From Paramecium tetraurelia (taxonomy: Eukaryota > Ciliophora > Oligohymenophorea > Peniculida > Parameciidae), in the NCBI RefSeq assembly GCF_000165425.1, contig NW_001798979.1:62001-126000 (forward strand): a DNA stretch of 64,000 nucleotides, given 5' to 3'. Of this stretch, positions 1 to 11,183 are shown piece after piece. The stretch's first letter is position 1, and each line of letters opens with the position of its first letter. A model generated the notes under the pieces. The model made no database searches. It worked only from the letters and a program-made list of their open reading frames with translations, and was not told where the DNA came from. The translations under genes and the position numbers were made by a program.

Positions 1-1
1 G

Positions 2-511
2 TTACACAAATTGTTTGATCCTGGAAGAAAATTGATGCCTCCTTTGTAATTGAAAATTGATCTGAAAAGTGCAAAGCATCTCGAATAGTAAGCTTTCAAT
101 GAACAATTAAAGATTAATTAGCAAAAGCAAATGAGAAGTCAAAGAAATTCCAGATCAAATAGTTTAGATCAGCAATAACGAGTCTCCTAAGGCTTTATTA
201 GTTAAAGGGAGCGCCGCTTTATGATGTATAGCAGAGCAAAGAAGCAAGATACAATTCAAGAAGACATCGAAATGCCAACAGAGGAGCAACAACCATCAGA
301 GAAGAAAAAGATCCCCCAAGTGGTGGACAATTAAGTCAATGATATTATTTCAAAACAGTTTGATCCTGAAGATAACAACAATGATAGCTAGATTTAAAAA
401 AAAGAAAGTGGTAATGGGAGTGAAATCAATGAGATTAATAGTTAAAAGGAAACCAATGACATTGTTAAAAATCAAGAAAGCACAAGCTAAGCAGATTAGG
501 ATGAAAGTTGA
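2..511 (+). CDS. 3' end of an unknown Q/N/E/S-rich protein
   Basis: This is the last ~169 codons of a gene that begins left of the window, read with TAA/TAG as Gln up to the first TGA at 509-511. The frame is open from base 2 and no intron is needed. The peptide is hydrophilic, with a basic N-terminal half (runs of Lys, Arg and Gln) and an acidic, Gln/Asn/Ser-rich tail. I see no domain, membrane segment or catalytic motif in the part present. It lies 43 bp upstream of the calpain on the same strand. The function is unknown, and only the missing upstream part could reveal it. Confidence 0.7.
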
Positions 512-554
512 GATATTTGATTAATTATAAAGTTGTTTTTTTGTATAATATTTT

Positions 555-2932
555 ATGAGTGCAGTCGAAGAAATAGAGAGATGCTTATCTTAAGCAATTC
601 AACTGAGAACTGTTACTGAAATAGTAGCTACAATGGGTACAAAAGTGCTCACTCTACAGAACTTTTAATTATTGATAAAGAAATTCAATAAGAACATAAT
701 CAATAAAGAAGTTGAAGAATATTACTACAAAGTCCTCACAGATTTTGATAGTCGGGTTGGGATTACCTAAGAAATATTCGAAAAGTTAGTAGAGAATTTA
801 CCGAAACCTAAAAGACGACAAGATGTTGTAATGAGTTTAATTGAGGGGATACAATAGAAGAAAGCATCATTAGAAAGGATTTATAAATTTTTTGATTATG
901 ATGGGGATGGAAAAATGCAATTAAACGAAATGAAAGAACTTTTGGAATATTTATACCCAGAAATTACCGAAGAAGATATCAAAATACTAATGAAAAATAA
1001 TAATGAAGTCTAATTTTCTTTCGAAAATATTAAAACTTTATTATCTTTTGAATAAAATATGAATGCCGAAATTGTTATTGTTAAAGATAAAAATGAACTA
1101 AGTGACAGCGAGGAAGATGATGAATATTACGATGAATATGGAATGTTTAAAGGAAATCAAGAAGAATTCTTTGATGAATAGAGTTTCTCACAAGATTCCC
1201 CATTTTATGAATCTTTTATTAATTTCAAAAATCTCTACTTCAAATTGAAAGAAAACAAAACAATTTTCGTTGATCCCGACTTCAAGCCTGATGAGACAAG
1301 CTTAGGAAATGTGGGGACTAATTTTGAATGGAAAAGACTTACTGAGATCTGGAAGAATGCGTAAATCTTCTAAAAAGACCTATATCATTCCAACAATGAA
1401 TTAGGAGTTCATACTTTAGTTTCACCAAGAGACATTAAATAAGGATCACTTGGAGATTGCTATTTTTTATCTTCTTTAGGATCAATTGCTAGTAAACAGT
1501 AAATATATTATTTAATATATAGTCCTGATAAGATTTTCGATCTATTTTAGACTCCTATTCTAAATCCTTACGGTATTTATGGAGTTTGGCTTTGTATCCA
1601 GGGAGTTTGGAAATTGATTACTCTAGATGATTATGTACCTGTCTATGATGATCAACCAGCATTTAGCGGGAGTGACTCTCAAGAAATGTGGGTTATATTA
1701 TTAGAAAAGGCTTGGGCTAAGTTGTTTGGAAGCTATGCGAATATTGTAAGTGGTGATCCAAGGGAAGTAATAGCAAGCATTACAGGAGGACCTACTTGGT
1801 GTATCAGTAGTGATGAAAGCACTTTTATTGAGAGATTGAAACAAATTATGAATTCGTATCAAAATTATATTGTCTGTGCAGGAACATACTCTGATAAGCC
1901 AGAATCAGAAATGATGGGCTTAGTTCGTAATCATGCTTATTCGGTGTTGAATTTTCGAACTATTAAATTGCCAAGCAAAGAAGAAGTTTAACTCATATAA
2001 TTGAAGAATCCATATGGGAATGATTAAGAATGGAATGGAGATTGGAGTGATAAAAGTCCACTTTGGACAGAAGAGCTCAAAGATAATGTCTTACAAAATT
2101 AAGAGGCGGATGGCATATTTTTTATGTGCATTGAAGATTTCAGAAAGCATTTTGAAAATGCATATATAGGATTTTGTAATCCTTACTTTGAATTTGGCTA
2201 GATTACAATATAATGCCAAAGGAGGAAATCAGCTTATATTTTAGTAAATATTAAAAAAGATGGAGAGTATTATTTTTCTGCCTATTAAAAATCTTAAAGA
2301 ATGTTTAAATAATAATCAAAAGACTTATAACAATTATATGAATATTCAGAAATGCGTTTGATACTATCTAAAATGAATAAGAATAATTCCATTTAACCTT
2401 TAACATATAAGACTGAAACAGATATGAGTTTTAATATATTTGGAAGATTATAGAAAGGTCAATATATTCTTCAGCTTAAAGCTAATTGGGTAATGGAAGG
2501 GTGGGATTAGAATGATGTTCCTTTAGCCTCATATGGAGAAGACACAACTGAAATGAAATTTTGTTAGAAAATATCGAATTTCTAATAAGCATCTATCTTA
2601 TTTGAAGCAAAAGAAAAAAGAACAGAAGCTAAGCCTCTTAATCCTTCTCATCCTGAACTTGTTGTATTGAAGAATAAATCTTTAGCATATGGGTATTATA
2701 TTAAATAATTAGATATCCTTACCTTTATTATTAAAATTTATCCAAAGAAAAGACATTCAATTTCAATTTAGTATTTGAAGGAGATATAAAACTAAAGAAA
2801 CCTCACGGTGGTAATTTAGTAGAAATTGAACTTAAGCCAGGATAAGATAAGTTGATTGTATACAAATTCTTGGTGAAAGGAACAAAAATGAAATATCAAG
2901 TTCACAAATTTAAATGTGTAACTGTGTAATGA
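555..2932 (+). CDS. calpain-family cysteine protease with an N-terminal EF-hand
   Basis: A 777-residue calpain-like Ca2+-dependent cysteine protease. Near residue 113 there is a canonical EF-hand loop (DYDGDGKMQLNE). The C2-type catalytic core follows: Cys in QGSLGDCYFLSSLGS (~300), His in NHAYSVL (~450) and Asn in KNPYG (~475), so the triad is present. The usual Trp of the N-P-W-G motif is Tyr here. A beta-rich C-terminal region matches that of the second calpain at 23.8-26.6 kb. Two introns were inferred: 1499-1522 (24 nt, just after the Cys motif) and 2693-2712 (20 nt). Removing them gives one frame from ATG 555 to TGA 2930-2932. The first intron is a multiple of three without TGA, so its retention would be silent. 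It is probably a cytosolic protease responding to Ca2+. Confidence 0.9.
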
Positions 2933-2968
2933 AATATTATATATAATGTTAAATATTTTCATAATATA

Positions 2969-5347
2969 TCAAGCTTATTAGGAAAAGTACTTATTGATTA
3001 AGTTTTACAATGTAACAAGTGATATCGGTTTTGGTATGAATTCTTTCATACCACACAGTCGTCCCTATTCAACGTTTTCTTCTCCAGTGTAGGCTGAGTG
3101 CATGACTATGACTGATTGGGCATTTACTTTTTTCAAGATTGTCACTATCTATAAATCAATTGAATCTTACTTCAGAGGAGGTTTGGAATCCATTTTTGCC
3201 TGGCATTTCTAAATCCATGAAAATTATACGATAAGATTTGCAACATTACGAATTTCTTATTCTTTCACTCACCTTTTCAATTGCCTAGTCTCCATCATAC
3301 GCACTTTCTGAAGTAACGTTGAAACTATTGAGTATTGCTATTAAGGCTATGTGATTAAATGGTATATCATCAACAATTAATATTTATGGACAGACACATT
3401 TCTTTAATGTATTCTTACTGGCTAGTCTTAAGATAGTTTCTTCAGAAATATCTTCGTCAATTTTCATAAATTTATCTTCAACAAAGAAATTAATTGAAGT
3501 GTAGCATCCAGATTAACTTTTGATTATTAAATCACCATTAGTGCTTAGATATTTGACTATGCCTCTACTCACTTTCAAGCCAATTCCTAATTTGTTTGAA
3601 TAAAATTGATTATCATTAACTTTGGTGCTCAAGATCATATTTTGCTATTATTCAAATATATTCGACATTGTCTAATTAGATATTCCTTTTCCATTGTCCC
3701 ACACTGTAAATTAATACAAGTTATCTCTTTTTTTAACATTGACAACAATCCTTCCACCTTAAGGAGTAAATTTAATTGAATTGCTTATTAAATTAATTAA
3801 AACTTAAGTTATTCTTTCTTTATCATTTCTGATTACAATTAGACAGTCAATTTCAATTATCATTTGAATTTTCTTTTGTGCACATTCTTGTATAAAGAAA
3901 TCTTTTAAGGTTTGGAATACGTCACCAACAGTAAATTCACAGATGTTAAGTTTAAAATCTTGACATTCAATTTAGGCATAATCTAAAATGTCATTGATCT
4001 AATATAATAGACGATGACTAGTAACCATAGCTGGATTTAGATAATCATTATTGATTTCATCATTCTTCAATTTGCTTTTTAGTGCCTATAATAAAGATAG
4101 AGTGCAATTAAGAGGAGTTCTTAATTCATGACTGAATGAATTCAATAATTATTATTGGAAAATAAATCTATTGGTTAATTGTTTCAATTGTTCTTTATTA
4201 GTGATGTTCTCCACAATAAATAAGAAGAGGGTTGATTTTAAATTGGATGGCATTTTAATTTCATAAATTTTGATTGAGATATATTTGTATTTGATAGAGG
4301 ATTCTTGGTTAATCTGATATTTAACTATGCAACAAGATTCAGAATTGATGGTTATGTTATCATTCGTATTCCTCACTTTAAACTCATTGATTATAGCTTA
4401 CAAAGAGGGATACATCATAGAGTCTCCCTTCTAGAAGCTGTAATTTAATTATTATCTATCTGATGTCCAGAATTACTTTTTCAAAGAAGAAGCTAATGAA
4501 CCTGAGTAGCTGAAGTGCATTTCACTATTTTATTTCATGGATTTCAAATGCAAGGGTCTCTTCCTGTCCTTATCTTTCATTGGGACTTTGTTTTTTTGTG
4601 CTCTTAATTAGAATAATAACATTACATTTTGAGTAAACTATCCAGCGATTATGGAATTGTTGAGGGTTCCTTAATTTGCAAATATTGCAGAATCTTGGAG
4701 TTATGTTTGATTATATTGAAGTATTCATCAAGTATTACTAATCCTTCAGGAATATAATCAAAAAAGTCCTCGGTCATATTGGTCTTGGTCACTATTTCAT
4801 CCACTCCTTGCGTGTGTTGAGCTTGGGGAGAGGAGATGGTCTGAAAGTGAACTTAGGTAGTGATGTCTTCTTTCTTTTGGGGTTTCTTCGATTTATGCAG
4901 ATATAACAAATAATGGTTGAGCGGTTGCCACAAGAACATGAGAAGTATTTCTGAAATCAATAAGTTTGTGAATTCCCTAATGAGAAATCTGAGAATAGCG
5001 TAGATTAGTGCACAATGGCTTAAGTAGTCAAAGAGTCCATTGTGTCTTTGTAGATAGAGTTGAATTTGCATCATGTAAATTATTGCACTTTAGGCTGAAA
5101 TAGTACTCCTTTCGTAAAATGCAATCTCATAATGTATTACTATAATTGTTTGAATTAGTAGGTGAATAATCAATTTCTACTTCCCAATATGATAAATCAT
5201 GTAATAGCATACAAGTATTGAGACTGATGCACATGAATTCAATCCTAATGCAACAGCATCCTTTTCATCTTGACTGCCTCTCTCGATAATATTCACAATG
5301 TTTTTCAATAATAACTACCCCATCAATAAAATTATGCTGATATTCAT
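2969..5347 (-). CDS. membrane hybrid histidine kinase with receiver domain
   Basis: A 777-residue hybrid sensor kinase. Order: a hydrophobic N-terminal region with several membrane segments (residues ~1-150), a PAS-like linker, a HisKA helix with the phospho-accepting His in SFSHELRTPLN (~395), a HATPase domain with N box (LISNSIKFTP) and G boxes (DNGKGIS; LGIGLKVS), then a receiver (~645-775) with the acidic pair (ILIVDD), the phospho-Asp in FMDLEMPG and the conserved Lys in IPKPIS. All residues needed for phosphorelay are visible. Introns were inferred at 3149-3170 (22 nt) and 4603-4625 (23 nt, ending AAG), and the corrected length is divisible by three. Its ATG lies only 11 bp from the divergent ATG at 5359. 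Such kinases are common in ciliates, usually with unknown signals. Confidence 0.9.
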
Positions 5348-5358
5348 TTTTATTTATA

Positions 5359-6120
5359 ATGAAATAATTGTCTCAGACTTCTCAATCATACAAAGCCAAA
5401 CAAAAAAGTGAACCCTCACTCCTGCCAAACATAGATATTCTTAAAGAGAACGTCAAATCAAGTTTTGCACTTGGACATCTCAGAGGTCTCTTGACTTATA
5501 AGCAGGTTCGAGAATTACCTAAAACAGAAATACAAGTGAGAAGAGATCAAACTTTTGGTAAAGCCAACAAAAAATCAAAAAATAAAAGACTTACCTTTTT
5601 AAAATTTGGATTTAGAACTCATGAAAAGAAGAATAATTACTATCTTTAACCTTTGATTCAAAAAGTAAAGGATGCTTTTGGTGAAGTTGCCAATGATGGT
5701 TCAATGGGAGTTGTAGATCTATGGAGTGATCGAAATGTGAATAGGTTGATGGATGCAATCTAGATGACAAGGGATAATTTAATTGTAAGGAAATTGGGTA
5801 AAGAACTGAATGAGGAAGAACATTTTTTACTGACACGAATGGAAGAAAAAAAAATGAGAGACAGGATTTTTATGGAATCCTTGAAACTGCAATTTTAGGA
5901 GACTGACACATTCTCACTCAAGTTTTAGTTATCTGACAAAGACAAGAGAATTGTGTAAAGAGTTGCTTAACCTACAATTTCAAGCAATCTTAGATACAAC
6001 AATCCCAATGAAAACATTTAAACCATTGTGGAAAGCATCGATCAATTACATCAGGAGAATCTGGAAATCTACACAGATCTGTATAAATAGATTAAATCCA
6101 TTCAGAAACATATTAAGTGA
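5359..6120 (+). CDS. unknown 253-residue basic protein
   Basis: An uninterrupted 253-codon frame from ATG 5359 to TGA 6118-6120 with no intron. The N-terminal half is very basic (Lys/Arg-rich, including a KKSKNKR stretch that could act as a nuclear or nucleolar signal). The C-terminal half is helical and charged, with a VESIDQLHQENLEIY segment resembling coiled coil. There is no signal peptide or membrane segment. It is transcribed away from the histidine kinase, with 11 bp between the two start codons, so both must share a minimal promoter or have 5' ends inside each other. I do not recognise the family. Confidence 0.75.
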
Positions 6121-6295
6121 GTTGTTCTATGACCATTGCTAATGGTATGATTAATTAATCTGTCTGTTTTGTGTTATTATATTTAATTAGTAAGAAGAAA
6201 TTTGTTGATATTTTTATAATCTAGGATTACTTAACAATTACATCATATGTATATATATTAATCAAAATACGTATACAAATGAGACTACATGAAAT

Positions 6296-7363
6296 TCACG
6301 AAGAGAGTAGTCGATTCATATAGTTGTTTTCGTTTTTATAGATTCTATCATGTTCTCGTTTTATTTAGTATAATTGTTACTTCAGATCACTTTTGCAATT
6401 GTCAATCTTTTTAGCATTCTCTTCACAAAACCATTTAGCATCTTGAAGCCTAATTTGAAATTGCTCCTTCAAATCTTCCTCTGGTTCTGTCTTGAACACT
6501 CGTTTCTCGAATTATAAAATAGCTTCATTCTAAGATTTCAATTACTTAAAGGCTGCATCCCTATATTTCTACTCATGCAGATGTCGTTTAAATGTTTTCT
6601 CTGCCTTCTTCATCTTATCTTGCATCGATGGTTACTTCTTCTCCAACATATGTTCTCGAATAACAACCCAATCGTCACTACTTTGATATGGTTACAACTT
6701 GGTTTTTAGTTTCCATCCCACTCCATTGGGTTCCAATTCCTAATTCTGTTGGATTCTCTGATATTTCTTCAATAACTGTTCCATGTACTTTTTCAATTAA
6801 TTAGGTGTTAATTTATCTTTCATCTAAAACAGGAGTCTCGTTTCCTTAATCTCCTGATTGGATCTATTCATCCTCTTCATTGAATCTTTACTGTTGATTA
6901 AGCAGAATTTGCAATAATCGGGTAATCCTTACTCCTATTGCATTTTTATCAGTTCTTCTTTTATTTCTATATATTTGCTGTCAGTCTGCCATCTGGTGAT
7001 GTTGAGTTCAGAAGGATTATCTATTTTTTTCAGTAAAGCTTGAATGTCACGATTACGTTATCTATCCTCATTTTTGATTCTCGATATACTCGATACAATA
7101 TCCTCACAAGTGTGGCTTACTTCATTGATAATGTTCGAAAATTGCGAGTTCACGAAACGAGTACGAAAAGTGTCTGAGTGTTCTTAAAATTTGGTTTCTA
7201 GTGATTTATAAGGTTTAAGTTTTTTTTTGACAGTAATCTCTCTACTTCTTCCTTTGACAATATTACATTTATTTTCAATTTGATCTTTGAGCTTTTTAAA
7301 GGACCTCAAACGACATTCATCTTTTTTTCTAAAATACTCAGCATCCTAATATTATTATTACAT
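6296..7363 (-). CDS. unknown 355-residue coiled-coil protein
   Basis: A single open frame of 355 codons with no intron, ATG at 7361-7363 and TGA at 6296-6298. It begins MQQQYQDAEYFRKK and is rich in Lys, Glu, Gln and Arg throughout. Long amphipathic stretches (for example residues ~230-340) suggest coiled coil. A few Cys occur (CKFCLIN near residue 165), but they do not form an obvious zinc site. There is no membrane segment. It runs tail to tail with the upstream + strand gene, 175 bp away. A structural or cytoskeletal role would be in character, but I cannot name a family. Confidence 0.75.
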
Positions 7364-7656
7364 TTTTTATACAATAATATATATAAGTTTCTAATTAAGA
7401 ATTCTTCAGATAGCAATATTATTTTCCAATATCAATATTTACACTCATAAATTTATTACATCAATCTGATTTCTTAGTATAAATTCGAACCTCGTATTTT
7501 TGTTGAATAGAAAGATAAGTATTTGAATTAGAATTGCAGATATTAATTTTATGAAGAATAGTCGTTTTATTTTAAATATTTATATGTTAAATGTGAAGTA
7601 GATGCAATGAATATAAAAGAAAACTAGTTGGAGTTAGTTTATAATCTATAATAAAT

Positions 7657-8041
7657 TCAAATTTATAATTGACGCTTGAAACGATCTTTAATGAACTGTG
7701 TCTCTTTCTCTAAATTAGCTGCTAGTTTGTTAGATGTTTCAACAATCTATTCGATGTTACAGTTAAAAATTATACTCGATTGTATGTTAAGTCTGTTTCT
7801 TCTATCATCTTATTGTAATTAGCCAATTTTGATTCTTTGTCTTTCAAGATAGCAACCCTCAAGTCTAATTCCATTTACATCTTCCTGATTTATGCGTCAA
7901 ATGCTTGGAAATCAGTTTTCTCTTTTTAATATTCTTGCAAGAGTTCATCTCGTTCTCTCTTCATGCTTTCGATGGCTTGAGTGTTATGAGAAATAGAGTC
8001 ATACCATTTTGTAGGTTCTAAAAAGCTAATTCATCATCCAT
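7657..8041 (-). CDS. small coiled-coil protein, 108 residues
   Basis: A two-intron small gene. The ATG at 8039-8041 starts MDDELAFQNLQN. Introns of 29 nt each at 7976-8004 and 7747-7775 join the three frames. The first ends in AAG and so is less certain than the second, which ends in TAG. The 108-residue product is almost entirely a charged alpha-helix with heptad character, as in small subunits of microtubule or kinetochore complexes, but nothing specific enough to name it. It is followed by the TPR gene on the same strand 41 bp upstream. Confidence 0.65.
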
Positions 8042-8082
8042 AGTAAAACAAAAAATAAAATTAAACAAAAATTAGAGTAAAG

Positions 8083-9511
8083 TCATTATAATAATTCTTA
8101 GTAATTCCTTTCTAATCTAATGGACAAATCACTTTTGTTTTAGAAGGCTTAAGATATTTATTTAGCTTTTAGAATGCCCTTTTATGCCAATTCAGAATTG
8201 CATTCCAAGGCTTACATAATACCCCAATTCATGAGCACTTGTGCAGCTTTGAGTGATTCCTGTTTAACACATTGAAAGGCATTATGGAAGTATTTTTGTG
8301 CTTGTTTGTAATCGTTTGTGTGTGCATACAAGATACCAAGTAAATTGTAGACAGGAGATAATTGTGTTTTGAATTCTGAATTGACGATATTAGATTCTTT
8401 GTTGTTGTTGTTATTGTTATTGTTATTATTATTGTTATTATTATTGTTATTATTATTGTTATTGTTGTTCATTTCATAAATTTGAATACATTGTTCAGCA
8501 AATTAAAATGCGGCATCATAATCTTTACGGAGATAGGCTAATTCAGCTAAGATGAAATAAGTATCAGCTATGCGTTCATCCTCTTCTGGGAGATAATCTC
8601 TATAGATAGCTAAGCTTTCATAACACAATTTACTGGCTGTATCGGGATTTTCTTAAATTATTGCAGATAATTACTCATCCATCCATTCAATCTTGAAAGC
8701 TATGTAAGAACATAGGCAATGTCAAGACGCCAATTAAGTTATTCGTAATGTAATAATGCATCATAAAAGTATTGTTAACATTTCTAAAAGTTTTTTGAAA
8801 TGAAACACACTTTACCTGCCTCGATTAATAGTTTGCCCTTAAAAGTCGGCTCATTTATATCAAACTTGGTTAAGCAATTTTCATAATATAAAATTGCATG
8901 TTAATAATCACCTTGGAGTTTCATGGCATTTCCCAAGATGTATAAAGAACGGAGGGCCAACACAGTGTATTTGTATAGAAATTATTTCTTGTTGACATTC
9001 TTAATTAAGAGTAATCGGATTTGCTCAAATAGTGCTTTCAGAGCAATAACGACACTAGAGGAGTTATCGCAATTCAAACCTCGTTCCACGGAGTCGAGAT
9101 TATTGGTGATGTACTCAATATTCCATGGTTCTTCATCACTGTAGAATGATTGATGAGAGAAATCCGATTCACTTTGAGAGTGTTGATGCTAAGTTAATTG
9201 AGCCAGCGTATTAAGGGGACCTTGAATCTTCTTAGAAAAAGATTGATCAAGAAAAGCACCGTTCTCCCGCTCCGAGTATGTGATTAGTCCATCCAACTCA
9301 GTTCTACCCAGTAATGGGAACTAATTGTTTTTCGTCTCGAGACATTCTGTCTATCTATTTTGACATTGTGAGGCCTTACTTCACTACTTAGTGTCTTCAG
9401 CTCTACGATATGTCCTGATAATACTTTTTCCCTTATCTTGCGTAATACATCTATCAATTATTCATCTCTTAACAAAGTCTCTCTATCCACTCGTTCGAAT
9501 ATACGAGACAT
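8083..9511 (-). CDS. TPR-repeat protein with a poly-Asn tract
   Basis: About 458-461 residues. It starts MSRIFERVDRETLLRDEQ (ATG 9509-9511), has a Ser/Gln/His-rich linker and then several TPR-like helix pairs such as LRSLYILGNAMKLQGDYQHA, FILAELAYLRKDYDAAFQFA and YNLLGILYAHTNDYKQAQ. A run of more than 20 Asn codons interrupts the last repeats. Intron 1 is 9321-9343 (23 nt). A second lies between about 8690 and 8730, and both plausible splice choices (20 or 29 nt) keep the frame. TPR arrays act as protein-protein scaffolds. No catalytic domain is visible. It lies 40 bp from the MBOAT stop, on the same strand. Confidence 0.8.
8400..8471 (-). repeat. trinucleotide (AAY)n tract encoding poly-asparagine
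   Basis: A pure AAC/AAT codon run on the minus strand (GTT/ATT on plus) coding about 23 consecutive Asn inside the TPR gene. Mixed synonymous codons suggest selection on the protein run as well as slippage. It lies between two TPR units and is likely length-variable. Confidence 0.9.
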
Positions 9512-9551
9512 TCAATAAATTAAAATTAATATCTATAAATTTGTATTTTCA

Positions 9552-10970
9552 TCACTCCTTCCTTTTCCCCTATCCAAATTTCGTAATCTTGAAAAACCCC
9601 CAAACCACGACCATCACAATCTGGGCTACCCATCCAAGATCATTCATTGTTTTCCACACCTTATCCCATTTCAGCAATCCAATGGGAGTGGCAGTTGAAT
9701 TCACAGCCAATTGACCATAAATGGCACAAATGAATTTCTGAATCGGAATCGGGATACTTCGACATAATTATAAGAATTTACAATTTAAATTTATCCTTTG
9801 CTCTATAAACCTACTTGGTGATCTCATTAAAAATTGCCCATTCAATAAAAAATACATAGTAGGCAATAAAGAACCCATGCCTACATACTATAATATAATA
9901 CCAGTATGCACTCAAAACAAAAGTGAGGAGCAGAGCTGATTTGTGTTACTTGTATCTATCATAAAAACAAGTTTGCAACCATGCTTAAACACTTGAATTC
10001 CAATGCTTTGTTCTTTTAATGGGCGAAAACTCAATCTCAAATTTGTAATTGGCCAAACGATAATTAGAAAACTCTATCGTTACTAATTATATTGTACCTT
10101 GTCCATCAAATGTAATTCCTCCTGCATCCATTGAAGCCTAAGAGAAGTTAAATGCAAGAAAGTATTTGAATCTCTCACAACATGAAATCAATTGGCAAAC
10201 CAAATGACGAATCAATAGGGAATGCTCTTCCCATTATTGAGTGCTAAAATAGGCGAAACTGAACTTTGGTCTAATAAGTTGATCAGCTAATCATAGTCAG
10301 CTTATTAGGTACCTGCCACAAAGAGAAGAGCCTTAAATAGGGATATGAAAGCCCTTTTAAAACTGTAACCCATGTTGGCATAGACTCCCTTGAGATTGAT
10401 GAAATCAATGTAGGCTGTGAAGGGAACTGTGCCAACGATGATGTTTGGAAAATAGAACACATAACTGATATAATCGAGAAATGTGAAGGACAATCGATCT
10501 TAAGCTGCAACTCCCACGTATACGAATCGACATGTCAACATCATCTGCACTACGTTAAATCCCATCTTCCAAGACGAGTCTGCGTTCTACTGATAGTTTG
10601 CCATTAACCATGATGCGGTCGTAATGTAAGTAGCCTAAAACGAGAAAGCTGATAGATGCAATGGGGATAAATGGTCTCCTCAGCAATCTCATAAAATAGA
10701 TGACAAGTGTCTATGCCATAACCAACTCTATCCATTAAGCTCCCAAGTACAACATAAAGAAGAGTCCCCAAAAAAATGTGTAAGATTTTCGTATGATGGG
10801 ACTTTTCAAGTATCGTAGTATAATCCCCAATGGAAAAACAAGCAGCTTTAAACATACACTCAAATCATTACAAAATGCACAAGCAACTTAAATTAGTCAG
10901 CCTGAACTCCAACTACATTTAGTCGATTTATTTGCATAGCAATCTCGTCAAATAATCCAACTATGGTCAT
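9552..10970 (-). CDS. MBOAT-family membrane O-acyltransferase (lysophospholipid acyltransferase-like)
   Basis: A 432-residue multi-spanning protein with the MBOAT hallmarks: the active-site Asn region KHWNSSVQAWL and the His motif SAYWHGFFIAYY. Upstream, SWKMGFNVVQMMLTCR and FYFPNIIVGTVPFTAY match the lysophospholipid acyltransferase branch. Five introns were inferred (26, 22, 26, 21 and 25 nt). The 21-nt one at 9881-9901 splits the Trp codon of WHG and is free of TGA, so without splicing the catalytic motif would carry seven extra residues. After removal the frame is continuous from ATG 10968-10970 to TGA 9552-9554. The likely role is acyl transfer to a lysophospholipid or another alcohol in the ER membrane. 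The exact substrate cannot be told. Confidence 0.85.
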
Positions 10971-11183
10971 AAATTAATTATTTTATATTCAAATAACTCA
11001 GCTATTCATTCTAATCATCCAAATTTCCTCCAACTTTCAACCTAGTCTACATATTTATAAACGTCTTGACTCTCATGATCTGTCCATCAAACATTCAAAT
11101 CCTGCAGAATGATTACCGTTTTGAGTGATACGAATTATCGATTGATTACTATTAATTAGCATATTAGACTTTGTATTTAATTA

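Noticed and set aside
8212..8472. A gene starting at the poly-Asn run (MNNNN...)
   Set aside because: The frame is open upstream through other TPR units. The Met is internal.
9391..9714. Plus-strand 107-codon hydrophobic frame
   Set aside because: It lies antisense to the end of the MBOAT gene and the start of the TPR gene, both firmly supported on the minus strand.
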